Notes: generated from the letters alone by a model not told the origin. A stretch of DNA of 38,464 nt from Rubrivivax sp. (GCA_021300575.1 JAJTDM010000011.1:1-38464), one strand, 5' to 3'. Positions 7,237 through 16,540 are shown, counted from the stretch's first letter. Program-made: numbers and translations.

Positions 7237-8379
7237 TCAGGCCTTCTTCTGTCCGGCAGCGGGACGGCGGAAGTAGTGGTTCCACGCCATCTTGAAGTCG
7301 ACCATGTAGTCGTTTTGCCACTCGCCGGCACGCTGGGCGAAGGCCTTCTGCGAATCCAGCACCTTCTTGAACAGCGGGTTTTCACCGGACTTCGCCGCGA
7401 TGACCTTGTCCCAGGCGGCCAGCTGCGCGCGCAGGATGGCGTCCGGCGTCTTGTAGAAATTGACCTTGTCCTTGGTCTTGAGCTCGATGTAGTCCTGCGA
7501 GTTGCGCTGAATGGCCTTCCAGCTCATGTCGGCGCTGGAGGCCTCCACGGCGTGGGTGATCACGTTGCGCAGTTCAGCCGGCAGGGCTTCCAGCTTGCCC
7601 TTGTTGAACAGGATCTCGAACTGCTCACCGCTCTGGTGGAAGCTCTGCAGCATGCAGTTCTTCACCACGTCGGCAAAGCCCAGGATGCGGTCGGACGAGG
7701 CGTTGTTGAACTCGGCCGCGTCGATCAGGCCACGGTCCAGCGCCGGCACGATCTCGCCGCCGGGCAGCGGGTTGACGGCGGTGCCCAGTTCCTTGAACAC
7801 GTCAATGGCCAGGCCCACGGTGCGGAACTTCAGGCCCTTCATGTCGTCCACCTTGGCCACCGGCTTCTTGAACCAGCCCAGAGGCTGTGTGGGCATGGGG
7901 CCGTAGACGTAGGACACCACGTCGATGTTCAGGCTCTTGTAGATCTCTTCCAGGATGGCCTTGCCGCCACCGTAGTAGTGCCAGGCCAGCACCATGTTCG
8001 GGTCCATGCCGTAGGCCGGGCCGGAGCCCCACAGGGCCAGGGCGGTGTTCTTGCCGTAGTGGTAGGCCAGCACGCCGTGGCCGCCGTCCAGCGTGCCCTT
8101 GTTGACGGCGTCCAGCAGCTGGAACGCGGGAACCACGGAGCCCGAGGGCAGCACCTCGATCTTCAGGCGGCCGCCGGCCATGTCGTTCACCTTCTTGGCG
8201 AAGTCATTGGCGTACTCGTGAAAGATGTCCTTGGCCGGCCAGGTGCTCTGGAAGCGCAGGCTCACGGTCTGCGCGTTGCTGACCATGGGTGCGGCCATGG
8301 CGGCTGCGCCCACGGCACCGGCCGAAGCGTGCTTCAGGAAGCTGCGGCGCGGCGCGCCCGATTGGAGGGGAGAGGTCAT
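7237..8379 (-). CDS. dctP: TRAP transporter substrate-binding protein (DctP family)
   Basis: This is the periplasmic solute receptor of the TRAP system, 380 residues long. The N-terminus has a twin-arginine motif (RRSFLKHASAG) followed by a hydrophobic Ala-rich stretch and an ANAQ-like cleavage region (SNAQ), so export by Tat is likely. Family marks are the FQSTWPAKDIFHEYANDFA opening of the mature protein and the GLKFRTVGLAIDVFKELG region. The latter contains the conserved Arg that contacts the substrate carboxylate. The wording resembles the TakP-like branch that binds 2-oxo or hydroxy monocarboxylates, but the substrate is not proven. The ATG at 8377-8379 was chosen because an AAGGAG site lies 9 bases before it; a longer in-frame start would add 18 residues before the Tat signal. 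Confidence 0.93.
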   Translation of the reverse strand: MTSPLQSGAPRRSFLKHASAGAVGAAAMAAPMVSNAQTVSLRFQSTWPAKDIFHEYANDFAKKVNDMAGGRLKIEVLPSGSVVPAFQLLDAVNKGTLDGGHGVLAYHYGKNTALALWGSGPAYGMDPNMVLAWHYYGGGKAILEEIYKSLNIDVVSYVYGPMPTQPLGWFKKPVAKVDDMKGLKFRTVGLAIDVFKELGTAVNPLPGGEIVPALDRGLIDAAEFNNASSDRILGFADVVKNCMLQSFHQSGEQFEILFNKGKLEALPAELRNVITHAVEASSADMSWKAIQRNSQDYIELKTKDKVNFYKTPDAILRAQLAAWDKVIAAKSGENPLFKKVLDSQKAFAQRAGEWQNDYMVDFKMAWNHYFRRPAAGQKKA

Positions 8380-8448
8380 CGAGCGGACTCCTTGGAAAGG
8401 ATGGACTGGGAAAGACTCAAATGGGTCGAGCAAAACCTGACAGCCTGA

Positions 8449-8468
8449 TTGTCTGGTGTCTAGGACAA
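8449..8468. promoter_or_regulatory. Inverted repeat upstream of dctP, possible operator
   Basis: TTGTC and GACAA face each other across 10 bases, about 70-90 bases before the dctP start. The inner bases also contain a partial palindrome (GTGTC / GACA). The size and position suit the operator of a GntR- or LysR-type regulator of the transporter, but no such regulator is nearby. I see no clear promoter hexamers and no gene in the rest of the 232-bp gap 8380-8611. Confidence 0.3.
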
Positions 8469-8611
8469 CGGCGACCGAGCACTGTGTCGTGCGGCTTGAG
8501 CCTCGGCAAGCCGGGTTTACCCGAGTGTCGGGGCGGGTTCGTGACGCGGCCGCCGGGTGCGGCTGCCGCGCTCGGCCTACGCCCTCGACGCCCTGGGTCG
8601 CTGAAGGTGCT

Positions 8612-9520
8612 TCAGGTCGTACCCGCGCAGAGCCTGGCCAGGCCTTCTTCGAGGACGGCGGCGGCCTCGGGGGGCGCGACGAGTTTGCGGCGCAACAGGA
8701 AGTCCAAGGTCACGAGGGCGGCGTCCACCGTCATCTCGTCGGTGGACGCGGCGGCGCAGGTGTGGTGGATGGACCACAAACACACCTCAGCCACTTCACC
8801 ATCTTGGTTGACGGGACATTCGCCCTCCTGCAACTCGAGATCGAACACTTGCAGGCGTTCGAACTGCCGGCCTTCCGGGACATCGCGGTCCAGTTCGATC
8901 ACGCGTCCTGGGGTGGCTCGTGCCATTTGCGCCGGACTCAGCCCGGCTTCCTCGAAGCCCTCGCGCACCAGGGTCTCCCACGGGGTTTGCCCCCATGGGA
9001 CACCACCGCCGATCAGGTTGTCGAGCTTGCCAGGGTCGGTGGCCTTGGTGGCTGAGCGGCGTGCGATCCACATCGCTCCGGGTTGCCCGTCCGGTCCGGC
9101 CACCCAGCCGTTGCAGTGCGCTCCCAGCGTGAGGGTGCCCCAAAAGCGTGCCGCAGCACGCTCGAACACCGCCATCACCTGCCCGGTGGTGGGCGACAAC
9201 AACGGGAAGGGCTCGTCGCGCCAGGCGCGGATCAGCCCCTGCTCATGCAGGCGGGCGTTGACCTCCGCAAACACGGCCTCGCGTTCGGCAGTCCCTGCGG
9301 TCAGCACCACGGCCTGCTCCCGCACCTCCACCCAGCGTGACCAAGGCTGCAGCGCTGCCAGGTGCGCTTCATCGACGCTGCCCACGTGCTCGCCGTCCAC
9401 AACGAAGGCGCGTCTCGGCCGTTGCTGCTTGCGGGCTTCGGCCAGGGCGTGCCAGCGCAGCCTCTGGTTGGCGACCAGAGGGTGAGGCGAATTGGGCTCG
9501 GGCGCTGTGTGTGCGGTCAT
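8612..9520 (-). CDS. Nudix hydrolase with DUF4743 N-terminal domain
   Basis: This 302-residue protein has an N-terminal DUF4743-like domain (about 15-125) and a Nudix fold after it. The Nudix box is at residues 172-194, with the core REGFEEAGL holding E187, E190 and E191. The first Glu of the textbook box (G-x5-E-x7-REUXEEXGU) is replaced by Gln178. Nudix proteins cleave nucleoside-diphosphate-linked compounds; relatives with this domain order include the TPK-associated Nudix proteins of plants and yeast, which act on damaged thiamine diphosphate. The start at 9518-9520 (MTAHTAP) overlaps the TGA of the HipA-like gene as ATGA, so the two are translationally coupled. An upstream in-frame start would add 86 residues that lie over the HipA gene. 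Confidence 0.88.
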   Translation of the reverse strand: MTAHTAPEPNSPHPLVANQRLRWHALAEARKQQRPRRAFVVDGEHVGSVDEAHLAALQPWSRWVEVREQAVVLTAGTAEREAVFAEVNARLHEQGLIRAWRDEPFPLLSPTTGQVMAVFERAAARFWGTLTLGAHCNGWVAGPDGQPGAMWIARRSATKATDPGKLDNLIGGGVPWGQTPWETLVREGFEEAGLSPAQMARATPGRVIELDRDVPEGRQFERLQVFDLELQEGECPVNQDGEVAEVCLWSIHHTCAAASTDEMTVDAALVTLDFLLRRKLVAPPEAAAVLEEGLARLCAGTT

Positions 9521-10833
9521 CGGTGGTCCTGGAGTTTGTCGAGCATCTGCCTGGCCAGGCCGCGAAAGCCCCGGCTCAGATGAGCGCAACCGGCCGCAGC
9601 AGACCAGAAGGCGCAGGCCACGGGCAGCGCCGCGCTTTGCAGGTCCACCGGTTCGGGCGAGAAGGGCCACAGGTCCAGCGCGCCGGCCTGGAGGTCGGGC
9701 CGCCACCGCATGGGCAGCATGTCGTACATGGGGGCCAGCGTGAAGCGACCGGCCGCCACGTCCGCGGGCTCGACCCACAGGCTCAGGTTGCCGAAGTGCA
9801 TGTCGCTGTTGCCGATGAGACGGCCAAAGCGCAGCAGTGCTTCAACCTGTGCCCCCGCTTCGGCGGGCAGGCGCCGCTGGCGAACCAGGGCCTGCGCCGT
9901 GGCGGCCCAGTGCTGCCGGGGCCCGCTGACGAAAGCGTCGTGCACCGCGTGCAGCGGCACGGCGTGGCGTCGGCCCTCGAAGCGTTGGGCTTCCCTCGGC
10001 GGCAGGCGGTCGAAGCGCTCGGACACCAGGCAAGTCCGCGCAGTCGTCTCGATCACCGTGCTTTGCGCCACTGGCACGCCGTGCGTGTGCAACACCTGCA
10101 AGGCCAGGGCTTCGGCGTGCAGCAGGTCATGCCAGCGCTCGCCAAAAGGCGTGTCGCGCGGGGGGGAGAACTTCGCCAGCACGGCCTGGCCATCTGCGCG
10201 GCGGGCTAGGAACTTGGCTTGTTCGCCGCCCGCCGATGAGCCCGCAGGCAGCGTGGCCGCAACGTCTGCAGCCAGGGCGTCCAGGTCTGCCTCGGTGCGC
10301 CACGTCGGCAGGGCGCTGGTGCGCGGTTCGCCCAGCACCAGCGCGCCGGGTGCGTCGGGCTGCGCGCAGGCCGCAAACAACTGCTGTGCCACCGACCACC
10401 GCTCAGGCTGCCGGTCCAGCCCCTGCAACGCCAGGCGCTGCGCCAGCAACCGGCCGAGAAAGCCCTCCGCGCGCAGCGGCGCCAGCAGCCAGGGCAACTC
10501 CCCTTGCGTCAACAGGTCCAGGCCTGGTGCTTCCAGGTGGATGCGCTGGCCGGTGGCCACTGCCACGCTGCCCCACGCCTCGATAAGACCGTCGGGGTGC
10601 ACCCAGTGCAGCGGCAGGCGGGGGGGCATGCCAGAGAAGGGTTCCGCCAGCGCATAACGGGTGCTGCGCCCCTGGCCCATCACCAACAGGTCAGGGCCCT
10701 GGGCGTTGAGCAGGCGCGAGACGGTGGGCTGACTGCGACCCAGGGCCGCTTGAAGTTGCCCCGCCGTGGCCACACCCAGGCCGAGGAGGGCCTGTCTCAG
10801 TGCGGATTCGAGGGTAGTGTTGTTGGATTCCAT
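9517..10833 (-). CDS. yjjJ: HipA-family kinase, YjjJ-like
   Basis: This 438-residue HipA-fold Ser/Thr kinase carries its own N-terminal winged-helix-like region (about 8-65, with the helix-turn-helix stretch AALGRSQPTVSRLLN). It thus resembles solitary YjjJ toxins rather than HipA paired with HipB. Visible motifs are the SSAGGEQAKF loop (199-208) that corresponds to SIAGAQPK, K221 as the likely ATP lysine, the catalytic loop GNSDMHFGN with D344 and N349, and the metal-binding D371 in PMYDMLP. HipA kinases phosphorylate tRNA synthetases or other targets and slow growth. No HipB-type antitoxin gene lies upstream. The downstream Nudix gene overlaps it by four bases. The 87-bp leader 10834-10920 is AT-rich and probably holds the promoter. 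Confidence 0.88.
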   Translation of the reverse strand: MESNNTTLESALRQALLGLGVATAGQLQAALGRSQPTVSRLLNAQGPDLLVMGQGRSTRYALAEPFSGMPPRLPLHWVHPDGLIEAWGSVAVATGQRIHLEAPGLDLLTQGELPWLLAPLRAEGFLGRLLAQRLALQGLDRQPERWSVAQQLFAACAQPDAPGALVLGEPRTSALPTWRTEADLDALAADVAATLPAGSSAGGEQAKFLARRADGQAVLAKFSPPRDTPFGERWHDLLHAEALALQVLHTHGVPVAQSTVIETTARTCLVSERFDRLPPREAQRFEGRRHAVPLHAVHDAFVSGPRQHWAATAQALVRQRRLPAEAGAQVEALLRFGRLIGNSDMHFGNLSLWVEPADVAAGRFTLAPMYDMLPMRWRPDLQAGALDLWPFSPEPVDLQSAALPVACAFWSAAAGCAHLSRGFRGLARQMLDKLQDHR

Positions 10834-10920
10834 GAATACAAGCCGATGGCCCGAAAAGGACTTCTCATCAATGACTTGCAGTTCATGAAGAATAGCAGAT
10901 GAATAGAAAACGAATGAAAA

Positions 10921-13900
10921 TCAGGCGTCGCGCCACTTGACCATCAACCCGTCCCACTTGGCCCGCGCGGCCTTCACATGACGCTCCTTCACGTGACCGT
11001 AGCCGCGGATCTCCTCGGGGATGCGGGCGATCTCGGCGGCCAGCGGCAGCTTGTCGGCGTTCAGGTTCTTCAGCAGCTCGGCGATGCAGGCCTCGTAGTC
11101 AGCCAGCAACTGCCGCTCCATGCGGCGCTCCTCGGTCTTGCCGAAGAGGTCCAGTGCGCCGCCGCGCAGGCCCTTCATGCGTGCCAGCAGCGGGAAGACC
11201 TTGCGCACCCACGGCCCGAAGGGCTGCTTGACGAGCTCGCCCTTGGCGTTGCGCTTGGCAATGGCCGGCGGTGCGAGGTGGTGCACGAGCTTGAAGTCGC
11301 CCTCGAACATGCTCTCGATCTTGCGGGCGAAGGCCGGATCGGTGTGCAGGCGGGCCACCTCGTATTCGTCCTTGATCGCCATCAGCTTGAACAGGTAGCG
11401 CGCCACCGCCTCTGAAAGCGCCGTGCCCTTGCCCAGTGCCGCCTCGGCTGCGCGGACGCGCTCCACGGCCTGACGGTAACGCTCGGCGTAGCCCGCGTCC
11501 TGGTAGCCCGTGAGGAACTCCACGCGGCGCTTGACCAGCTCGTCCACCGAGGGCTTCTTCACGATCTCGATCACTTGACGCGCGGCGAACAGCGCCTGCA
11601 CGGCGGCCAGGTCGTGCGCGCAGCGCCGGCCCCATTCGAAGGCCGCCTGGTTGTTGGGCACCTGCACGCCGTTGAGCTCCATGGCGCGCAGCACCGCCGC
11701 GCGGCTCAATGGCACGCGACCCTTCTGCCAGGCGTAGCCCAGCATCAAGGGGTTGGTGTAGATCGAGTCACCCAGCAGTTGCACCGCCACCTCCTCGGCG
11801 TCGAAGGCGCCCAGGCCCTCAGGCCCCACGGCGCCGGCGATGGCGGCTTCGCAGCTGGCCTCGGGGAACTGCCAGTTCGGGTTGTTCACGAAGGCCGCCG
11901 TGGGCGTGCCGTGGCTGTTCAGCGCCACATAAGTGCGCCCGGCGTGCGCCACGGCCAGCGTGGCCTTGCTGGCGGTGACGATGGGGTCGCAGCCGATCAC
12001 GAGGTCGGCCTTGGCCATGTCCACCTTGCTGGTGAACAACGCCTCGGGCCGGTTGGCGATCTGCACATGGCTCCAGGTGGCGCCGCCCTTTTGCGCCAGG
12101 CCGCCGGCGTCCTGCGTCACCACGGCCTTGCCGTCGAGGTGCGCGGCCATGCCCAGCAACTGGCCGATGGTGATGACGCCTGTGCCGCCCACGCCGCCCA
12201 CCACGATGCCCCAGGCGCTTTCGGCCACCGGCAGCACCGGTTCGGGCACGGCGGGCAGGGCGGCGAGATCGCCACGCTGCTCCTTCTTCGGCTTCTTCAG
12301 CGTGCCACCCTCCACCGTGACGAAGCTCGGGCAGAAGCCCTTGAGGCAGGAGAAGTCCTTGTTGCAGGTGTTCTGGTTGATGCGGCGCTTGCGGCCGAAC
12401 TCGGTTTCCACCGGCTCCACGCTCAGGCAGTTGCTCTGCACCGAGCAGTCGCCGCAGCCCTCGCACACCAGCTCGTTGATGACCACGGTCTTGGCCGGCG
12501 TCACCATCGTGCCGCGCTTGCGGCGGCGACGCTTCTCGGTGGCGCAGGTTTGGTCGTAGATGAGGATGGTGCAGCCCTCGATGTCGCGCAGCTCGCGCTG
12601 CACGGCGTCGAGCTCGTCACGGTGGCGCACGGTGACGCCCGGCGCCAGGCGGGCCTTGATCTCGGCGTCGTCGTACTTCTGCGGCTCGTCGGTGACGACC
12701 ACGATGCGCTTGGCGCCTTCGGCGTCGAGCTCGCGCGTCATCTCGGGCACCCGCAGCGTGCCGTCGATGGGCTGGCCGCCGGTCATGGCCACGGCGTCGT
12801 TGAACAGGATCTTGTAGGTGATGTTGACCTTGGCGGCGATCGCCTGGCGCACGGCCAGGAAGCCCGAGTGGAAGTAGGTGCCGTCGCCCAGGTTGGCGAA
12901 GATGTGCTGGTCCTGGCTGAAGGGTGCCTGGCCGACCCAGCTGGCACCCTCACCGCCCATCTGGCTGAAGGTGACGGTGCTGCGGCCCATCCACACCGCC
13001 ATGAAGTGGCAGCCGATGCCCGCGGCCGCGCGCGAGCCTTCGGGCACGCGCGTGCTGGTGTTGTGCGGGCAGCCGCTGCAGAACCAGGGCTGGCGGTCGA
13101 TGCTGCGCGCATCGATGGCCGCCAGCGAGCGCTCCTTGGCCTCGATGATGGCCAGCCGCGCATGCATGCGCTGCTCGATGTCGGCCGGCACGCCCAGCTT
13201 CTTCAGCCGCTTGGCAATGGCCTGGGCCACGATCGCGGGCGTCAGGTCGGCCTTGGCGCGCAGCAGCCAGCGGTTGCTGGGGTTGGGCTGGCTCCATTCG
13301 CCGCCCGACAGATCGCCCTCGGGCTCGTCGAACTTGCCCAGCACGTTGGGGCGCACGTCGTCGCGCCAGTTGTAGAGCTCTTCCTTGAGCTGGTACTCGA
13401 TGACCTGGCGCTTTTCCTCCACCACCAGGATTTCCTGCAGGCCACGGGCGAACTCGCGCGTGGCCGTGGCCTCCAGCGGCCACACCACGTTGACCTTGTG
13501 CACGCGGATGCCGAGTTGACGGCAGGTGTCGTCGTCCAGACCCAGGTCGTCCAGCGCCTGTCGCATGTCGTTGTAGGCCTTGCCGCTGGCGATCAGGCCG
13601 AAGCGGTCGCCCTGACCTCCATTGCGCCCCTCGATCACGTTGTGGTTCAGCCGGTTGGCGCGGATGTAGGCCAGCGCCGCGTACCACTTGTAGTCGAACA
13701 GGCGCGCCTCCTGGTCCAGCGCGCCGTCGGGCCAGCGCATGTGCACGCCGCCCTCGGGCATGACGAAATCTTCCGGTAGCACGATCTTCACGCGCCCCGG
13801 GTCCACCGTGACGCTGGAGGACGACTCCACCACCTCCTGGATGGTCTTCATGCCGGCCCACACGCCGGAAAAGCGGCTCATGGCGATGGCGTGCACGCCC

Positions 13901-14478
13901 ATGTCCAGGATGCCCTGCACGTCGGAGGGGAAGAACACCGGCAGCCCGCAGGCCTTGAAGATGTGGTCGCTCTGGTGCGCGGCGGTGGAGCTCTTGGCCA
14001 CGTGGTCGTCACCGGCCACGGCGATCACGCCGCCGTGGCGCGAGGTGCCGGCCATGTTGGCGTGCTTGAACACGTCGGAGCAGCGGTCCACACCCGGGCC
14101 CTTGCCGTACCAGATGCCGAACACGCCGTCGAACCTCTTCGACTGCGGGAACAGGTCCAGCATCTGCGTGCCCCACACGGCGGTGGCAGCCAACTCCTCG
14201 TTCACGCCGGGTTGGAAGACGATGTGCTGGCCCGCCAGATGCTTCTTGGCCTGCCACAGCGCTTGGTCATAGCCACCCAGCGGGCTGCCCCGGTAGCCGC
14301 TGATGAAGCCGGCGGTGTTCAGCCCGGCCAGCGCGTCGCGCTGGCGCTGCAGCATGGGCAGGCGCACGAGCGCCTGAACCCCGCTCATGAAGGCCCGGCC
14401 GTGTTCCAGCGCGTACTTGTCGTCGAGCGTCACGCTCTCCAGGGCTTTGCGGACGTCTTCGGGCAGCGGTGCGTTCAT
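10921..14478 (-). CDS. Fused indolepyruvate ferredoxin oxidoreductase
   Basis: This 1185-residue enzyme joins the alpha and beta/gamma parts of 2-oxoacid ferredoxin oxidoreductases in one chain. Such enzymes turn arylpyruvates or similar 2-oxoacids, with CoA, into acyl-CoA, CO2 and reduced ferredoxin in the cytoplasm. The order is a pyrimidine-binding domain (about 30-400), an Fe-S region with FCSGCPHNTST (about 465), and the TPP motif GDGTYFHSG...FNDAVA (about 530-560). A Cys-rich ferredoxin-like stretch with CEGCGDCSVQSNC (about 675) follows, then the gamma domain beginning VGGVGGTGVITIG (about 760) and a C-terminal DUF6537-like domain (about 930-1150). The length is normal for the fused family. 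A GGAGGG site lies just before the ATG at 14476-14478. It is divergent from an Lrp/AsnC regulator, the usual partner of such genes. The preferred substrate is not certain. Confidence 0.93.
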   Translation of the reverse strand: MNAPLPEDVRKALESVTLDDKYALEHGRAFMSGVQALVRLPMLQRQRDALAGLNTAGFISGYRGSPLGGYDQALWQAKKHLAGQHIVFQPGVNEELAATAVWGTQMLDLFPQSKRFDGVFGIWYGKGPGVDRCSDVFKHANMAGTSRHGGVIAVAGDDHVAKSSTAAHQSDHIFKACGLPVFFPSDVQGILDMGVHAIAMSRFSGVWAGMKTIQEVVESSSSVTVDPGRVKIVLPEDFVMPEGGVHMRWPDGALDQEARLFDYKWYAALAYIRANRLNHNVIEGRNGGQGDRFGLIASGKAYNDMRQALDDLGLDDDTCRQLGIRVHKVNVVWPLEATATREFARGLQEILVVEEKRQVIEYQLKEELYNWRDDVRPNVLGKFDEPEGDLSGGEWSQPNPSNRWLLRAKADLTPAIVAQAIAKRLKKLGVPADIEQRMHARLAIIEAKERSLAAIDARSIDRQPWFCSGCPHNTSTRVPEGSRAAAGIGCHFMAVWMGRSTVTFSQMGGEGASWVGQAPFSQDQHIFANLGDGTYFHSGFLAVRQAIAAKVNITYKILFNDAVAMTGGQPIDGTLRVPEMTRELDAEGAKRIVVVTDEPQKYDDAEIKARLAPGVTVRHRDELDAVQRELRDIEGCTILIYDQTCATEKRRRRKRGTMVTPAKTVVINELVCEGCGDCSVQSNCLSVEPVETEFGRKRRINQNTCNKDFSCLKGFCPSFVTVEGGTLKKPKKEQRGDLAALPAVPEPVLPVAESAWGIVVGGVGGTGVITIGQLLGMAAHLDGKAVVTQDAGGLAQKGGATWSHVQIANRPEALFTSKVDMAKADLVIGCDPIVTASKATLAVAHAGRTYVALNSHGTPTAAFVNNPNWQFPEASCEAAIAGAVGPEGLGAFDAEEVAVQLLGDSIYTNPLMLGYAWQKGRVPLSRAAVLRAMELNGVQVPNNQAAFEWGRRCAHDLAAVQALFAARQVIEIVKKPSVDELVKRRVEFLTGYQDAGYAERYRQAVERVRAAEAALGKGTALSEAVARYLFKLMAIKDEYEVARLHTDPAFARKIESMFEGDFKLVHHLAPPAIAKRNAKGELVKQPFGPWVRKVFPLLARMKGLRGGALDLFGKTEERRMERQLLADYEACIAELLKNLNADKLPLAAEIARIPEEIRGYGHVKERHVKAARAKWDGLMVKWRDA

Positions 14479-14665
14479 GGTCCCTCCAGAGGCTGGGCGG
14501 TGGGCCGAAGCGCGCTTGGGTGCGCCGGGCCGTCATGGTGGCGGGTTTCTCACCCCCCGATGGGCTCAGTTTAGAGGTTCGCTTGCATGAAGTGCTTTCT
14601 TTCTCGTGCCCGAAACCGGGCCGTGAGCGCAACAATCAGACATCTTTCATCCGCATTAAGAAACG

Positions 14666-15226
14666 ATGACGCCAGGAATACGAAAATCAGGGAAAACCCA
14701 GGGTCCCGTCACAGAGCCAGTCGAGCAGGCCCCACCCGCCATGCTGGACCGCTACGACCTGGCGTTGTTGCGTGAACTCCAGGCCGATGCGCGCCTGTCC
14801 AATGCCGAACTGGCCCAGCGCATCGGCCTGTCGCCGGCGCCGACATGGCGCCGCGTCCGGCGGCTGGAGGAGCAGGGCTACATCACCGGCTACCGCGCCG
14901 AGATCGACCGCCGCAAGGTGGGGCTGGGGGTGCTGGCCTTCGTACGGGTGGACGCTGAGCGCAACAACGCTGTGGCCACCCAAGAGCTGGAGGACCGCAT
15001 CCGCAGCCTGCCCGAAGTGGTGGCCTGCCACTACATCAGCGGCGCGGGCACTTTCGAGCTGCACGTCGTGGCCACGGATCTGGACGCCTACTCGCGCTGG
15101 GCGATGGAGACGCTGTTCAAGCTGCCCAATGTCAAGGACATGCACACCAGCTTTTCGCTCGGCGAAGTCAAGGCCGGTGGGGTCTTGCCCCTGAACCATC
15201 TGCATTCGCCCGGACCCAGGCGCTGA
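14666..15226 (+). CDS. Lrp/AsnC family transcriptional regulator
   Basis: This regulator has an AsnC-type helix-turn-helix (the region NAELAQRIGLSPAPTWRRVRRLEEQGYI) and a C-terminal RAM domain for amino- or oxo-acid sensing. The length is 186 residues from 14666, or 161 from the ATG at 14741 (MLDRYDL), which fits the usual family length better. Neither start has a strong ribosome site, so the N-terminus is open. It is divergent from the fused indolepyruvate oxidoreductase across 187 bp, and BkdR-like members of this family often activate such genes in response to amino acids. A role as regulator of that enzyme is an inference from position. Confidence 0.9.
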   Translation: MTPGIRKSGKTQGPVTEPVEQAPPAMLDRYDLALLRELQADARLSNAELAQRIGLSPAPTWRRVRRLEEQGYITGYRAEIDRRKVGLGVLAFVRVDAERNNAVATQELEDRIRSLPEVVACHYISGAGTFELHVVATDLDAYSRWAMETLFKLPNVKDMHTSFSLGEVKAGGVLPLNHLHSPGPRR

Positions 15227-15370
15227 AGCCACTGAAGCCGGCAGGCATGGCCAACGGGGGCGGGGTGAAGTGGGGCGATGCCTGTGTGGCGGCCTTGCCA
15301 CGGCGCCGGTTCTGGGCGGGTTACGCTCGCGGGTTGCGAAATCTGGCCGGTGCGGCCCGCTGCGTTGCCC

Positions 15371-16474
15371 ATGAACCTCCAAGGCCTTGCAGATTGGCTG
15401 CTGACCACCGACCCCGCCCAGCGGGGCCGGCTTGCGCAGTCTGGCCGCGCGATGGTGGTGATGGGCGCGGCCGTGGCGGCGGTGCACTACTTTGTGGCCA
15501 TCGGCATCGCCACGGTGCCGTCGGTGCGGGCCTGGACGGTGGTGTCGCTGGCGGGATTGGCCGTGGCCTTTCTGATGGTGCGCACGGGGTGGTCACGCCG
15601 CTGGGCCGATCCCTCGCTGACGGTGGCCCAGATGCTGTACGCCCTCACCATGGCGGCCTGGGCCTACGCCATGCTCGGCCCAGCACGCGGCGCGGTGTTC
15701 CCCATCGTGATGGTGATCTTCATGTTCGGCCTGTTTGCGGCCAAGCCGCGCCAGATGGCCTGGGCCAGCCTCTACGCCGTCGTGGTGTTCGGGCTGGCCA
15801 TGGCCTTCATGGCCTGGCGCCTGCCGCGGGTGTATCCGCCATTGGTGGAACTGGGCCACTTCATCATGGTGGCCACCATGTTGCCGGCGGCCTCGATGCT
15901 GGCCGCACGCATTTCCCTGATGCGCCACCGCATGCGCGCGCAGCGGCTGGAACTCAAGCAGGCCCTGGTGCGCATCGAGGAACTGGCGACCTGCGACACA
16001 TTGACCGGCCTGCTCAACCGGCGCCATCTGCTGGAGGTGCTGGAGCGCGAGTTGCAGCGCAGCGTCCGTTCGGGCCAGGCTTTCTGCATCGCCGTGCTGG
16101 ACCTGGACAGCTTCCGGGATGTCAACCGCCGTCACGGCATTGCCACGGGCGACCAGGTGCTGCGCGTCTTTGCCCAGGAGGCGCAGTCCTCGGTGCGCAT
16201 CGTTGACCGCCTGGGCCGCTTTGGTGGTGGGACCTTCGTGCTGCTGCTGTGCGACACCCGTGGCCCGCTGGGCCGCCTGGCCGTGGAGCGGCTGCGCGAA
16301 CGCGTGGCGGCGATGCAGGTGCCGTCTGCGTCGGGTGAGCCCGTGCGTGTGACGGTGTCTGCCGGCATGACCGAGCACCACGCCGGCGAGTCCATCGATC
16401 AGGCCCTGTCCCGGGCCCGTGACGCCTTGCGTGAGGCCAAGACCCAGGGGCGCAACCGGCTGGTCGTGCATTGA
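15371..16474 (+). CDS. GGDEF-domain membrane protein with degenerate active site
   Basis: This 367-residue protein has about six hydrophobic segments (residues 28-180) and then a GGDEF domain (about 200-367). The helical DTLTGLLNRRHLLE opening (209-222) and the metal-binding pair D244/D246 are present. However, the GGDEF signature reads GGGTF at 285-289, and the substrate-binding stretch reads VNRRHGIATGD instead of the usual ND-x-x-GH-x-x-GD. Active diguanylate cyclases need the D/E of the signature, so this one is probably inactive and may bind nucleotide or act as a scaffold. The start MNLQGLADWL at 15371 was chosen over an upstream in-frame codon, which would add 31 residues without family likeness. 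The next gene follows after 66 bp on the same strand. Confidence 0.88.
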   Translation: MNLQGLADWLLTTDPAQRGRLAQSGRAMVVMGAAVAAVHYFVAIGIATVPSVRAWTVVSLAGLAVAFLMVRTGWSRRWADPSLTVAQMLYALTMAAWAYAMLGPARGAVFPIVMVIFMFGLFAAKPRQMAWASLYAVVVFGLAMAFMAWRLPRVYPPLVELGHFIMVATMLPAASMLAARISLMRHRMRAQRLELKQALVRIEELATCDTLTGLLNRRHLLEVLERELQRSVRSGQAFCIAVLDLDSFRDVNRRHGIATGDQVLRVFAQEAQSSVRIVDRLGRFGGGTFVLLLCDTRGPLGRLAVERLRERVAAMQVPSASGEPVRVTVSAGMTEHHAGESIDQALSRARDALREAKTQGRNRLVVH

Positions 16475-16540
16475 GCCCCTGGGAGACACCTCCGCAGCCC
16501 TCCTCCGAAGAAGACCCTCGATTCCTCAAGAGACCCCGAC

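Noticed and set aside
11575..13779. Plus-strand open frame of 734 codons opposite the indolepyruvate oxidoreductase
   Set aside because: Its composition (Ala, His, Val, Gly, Arg) is that of an antisense frame in GC-rich DNA, and the minus strand encodes a full enzyme with motifs in order.
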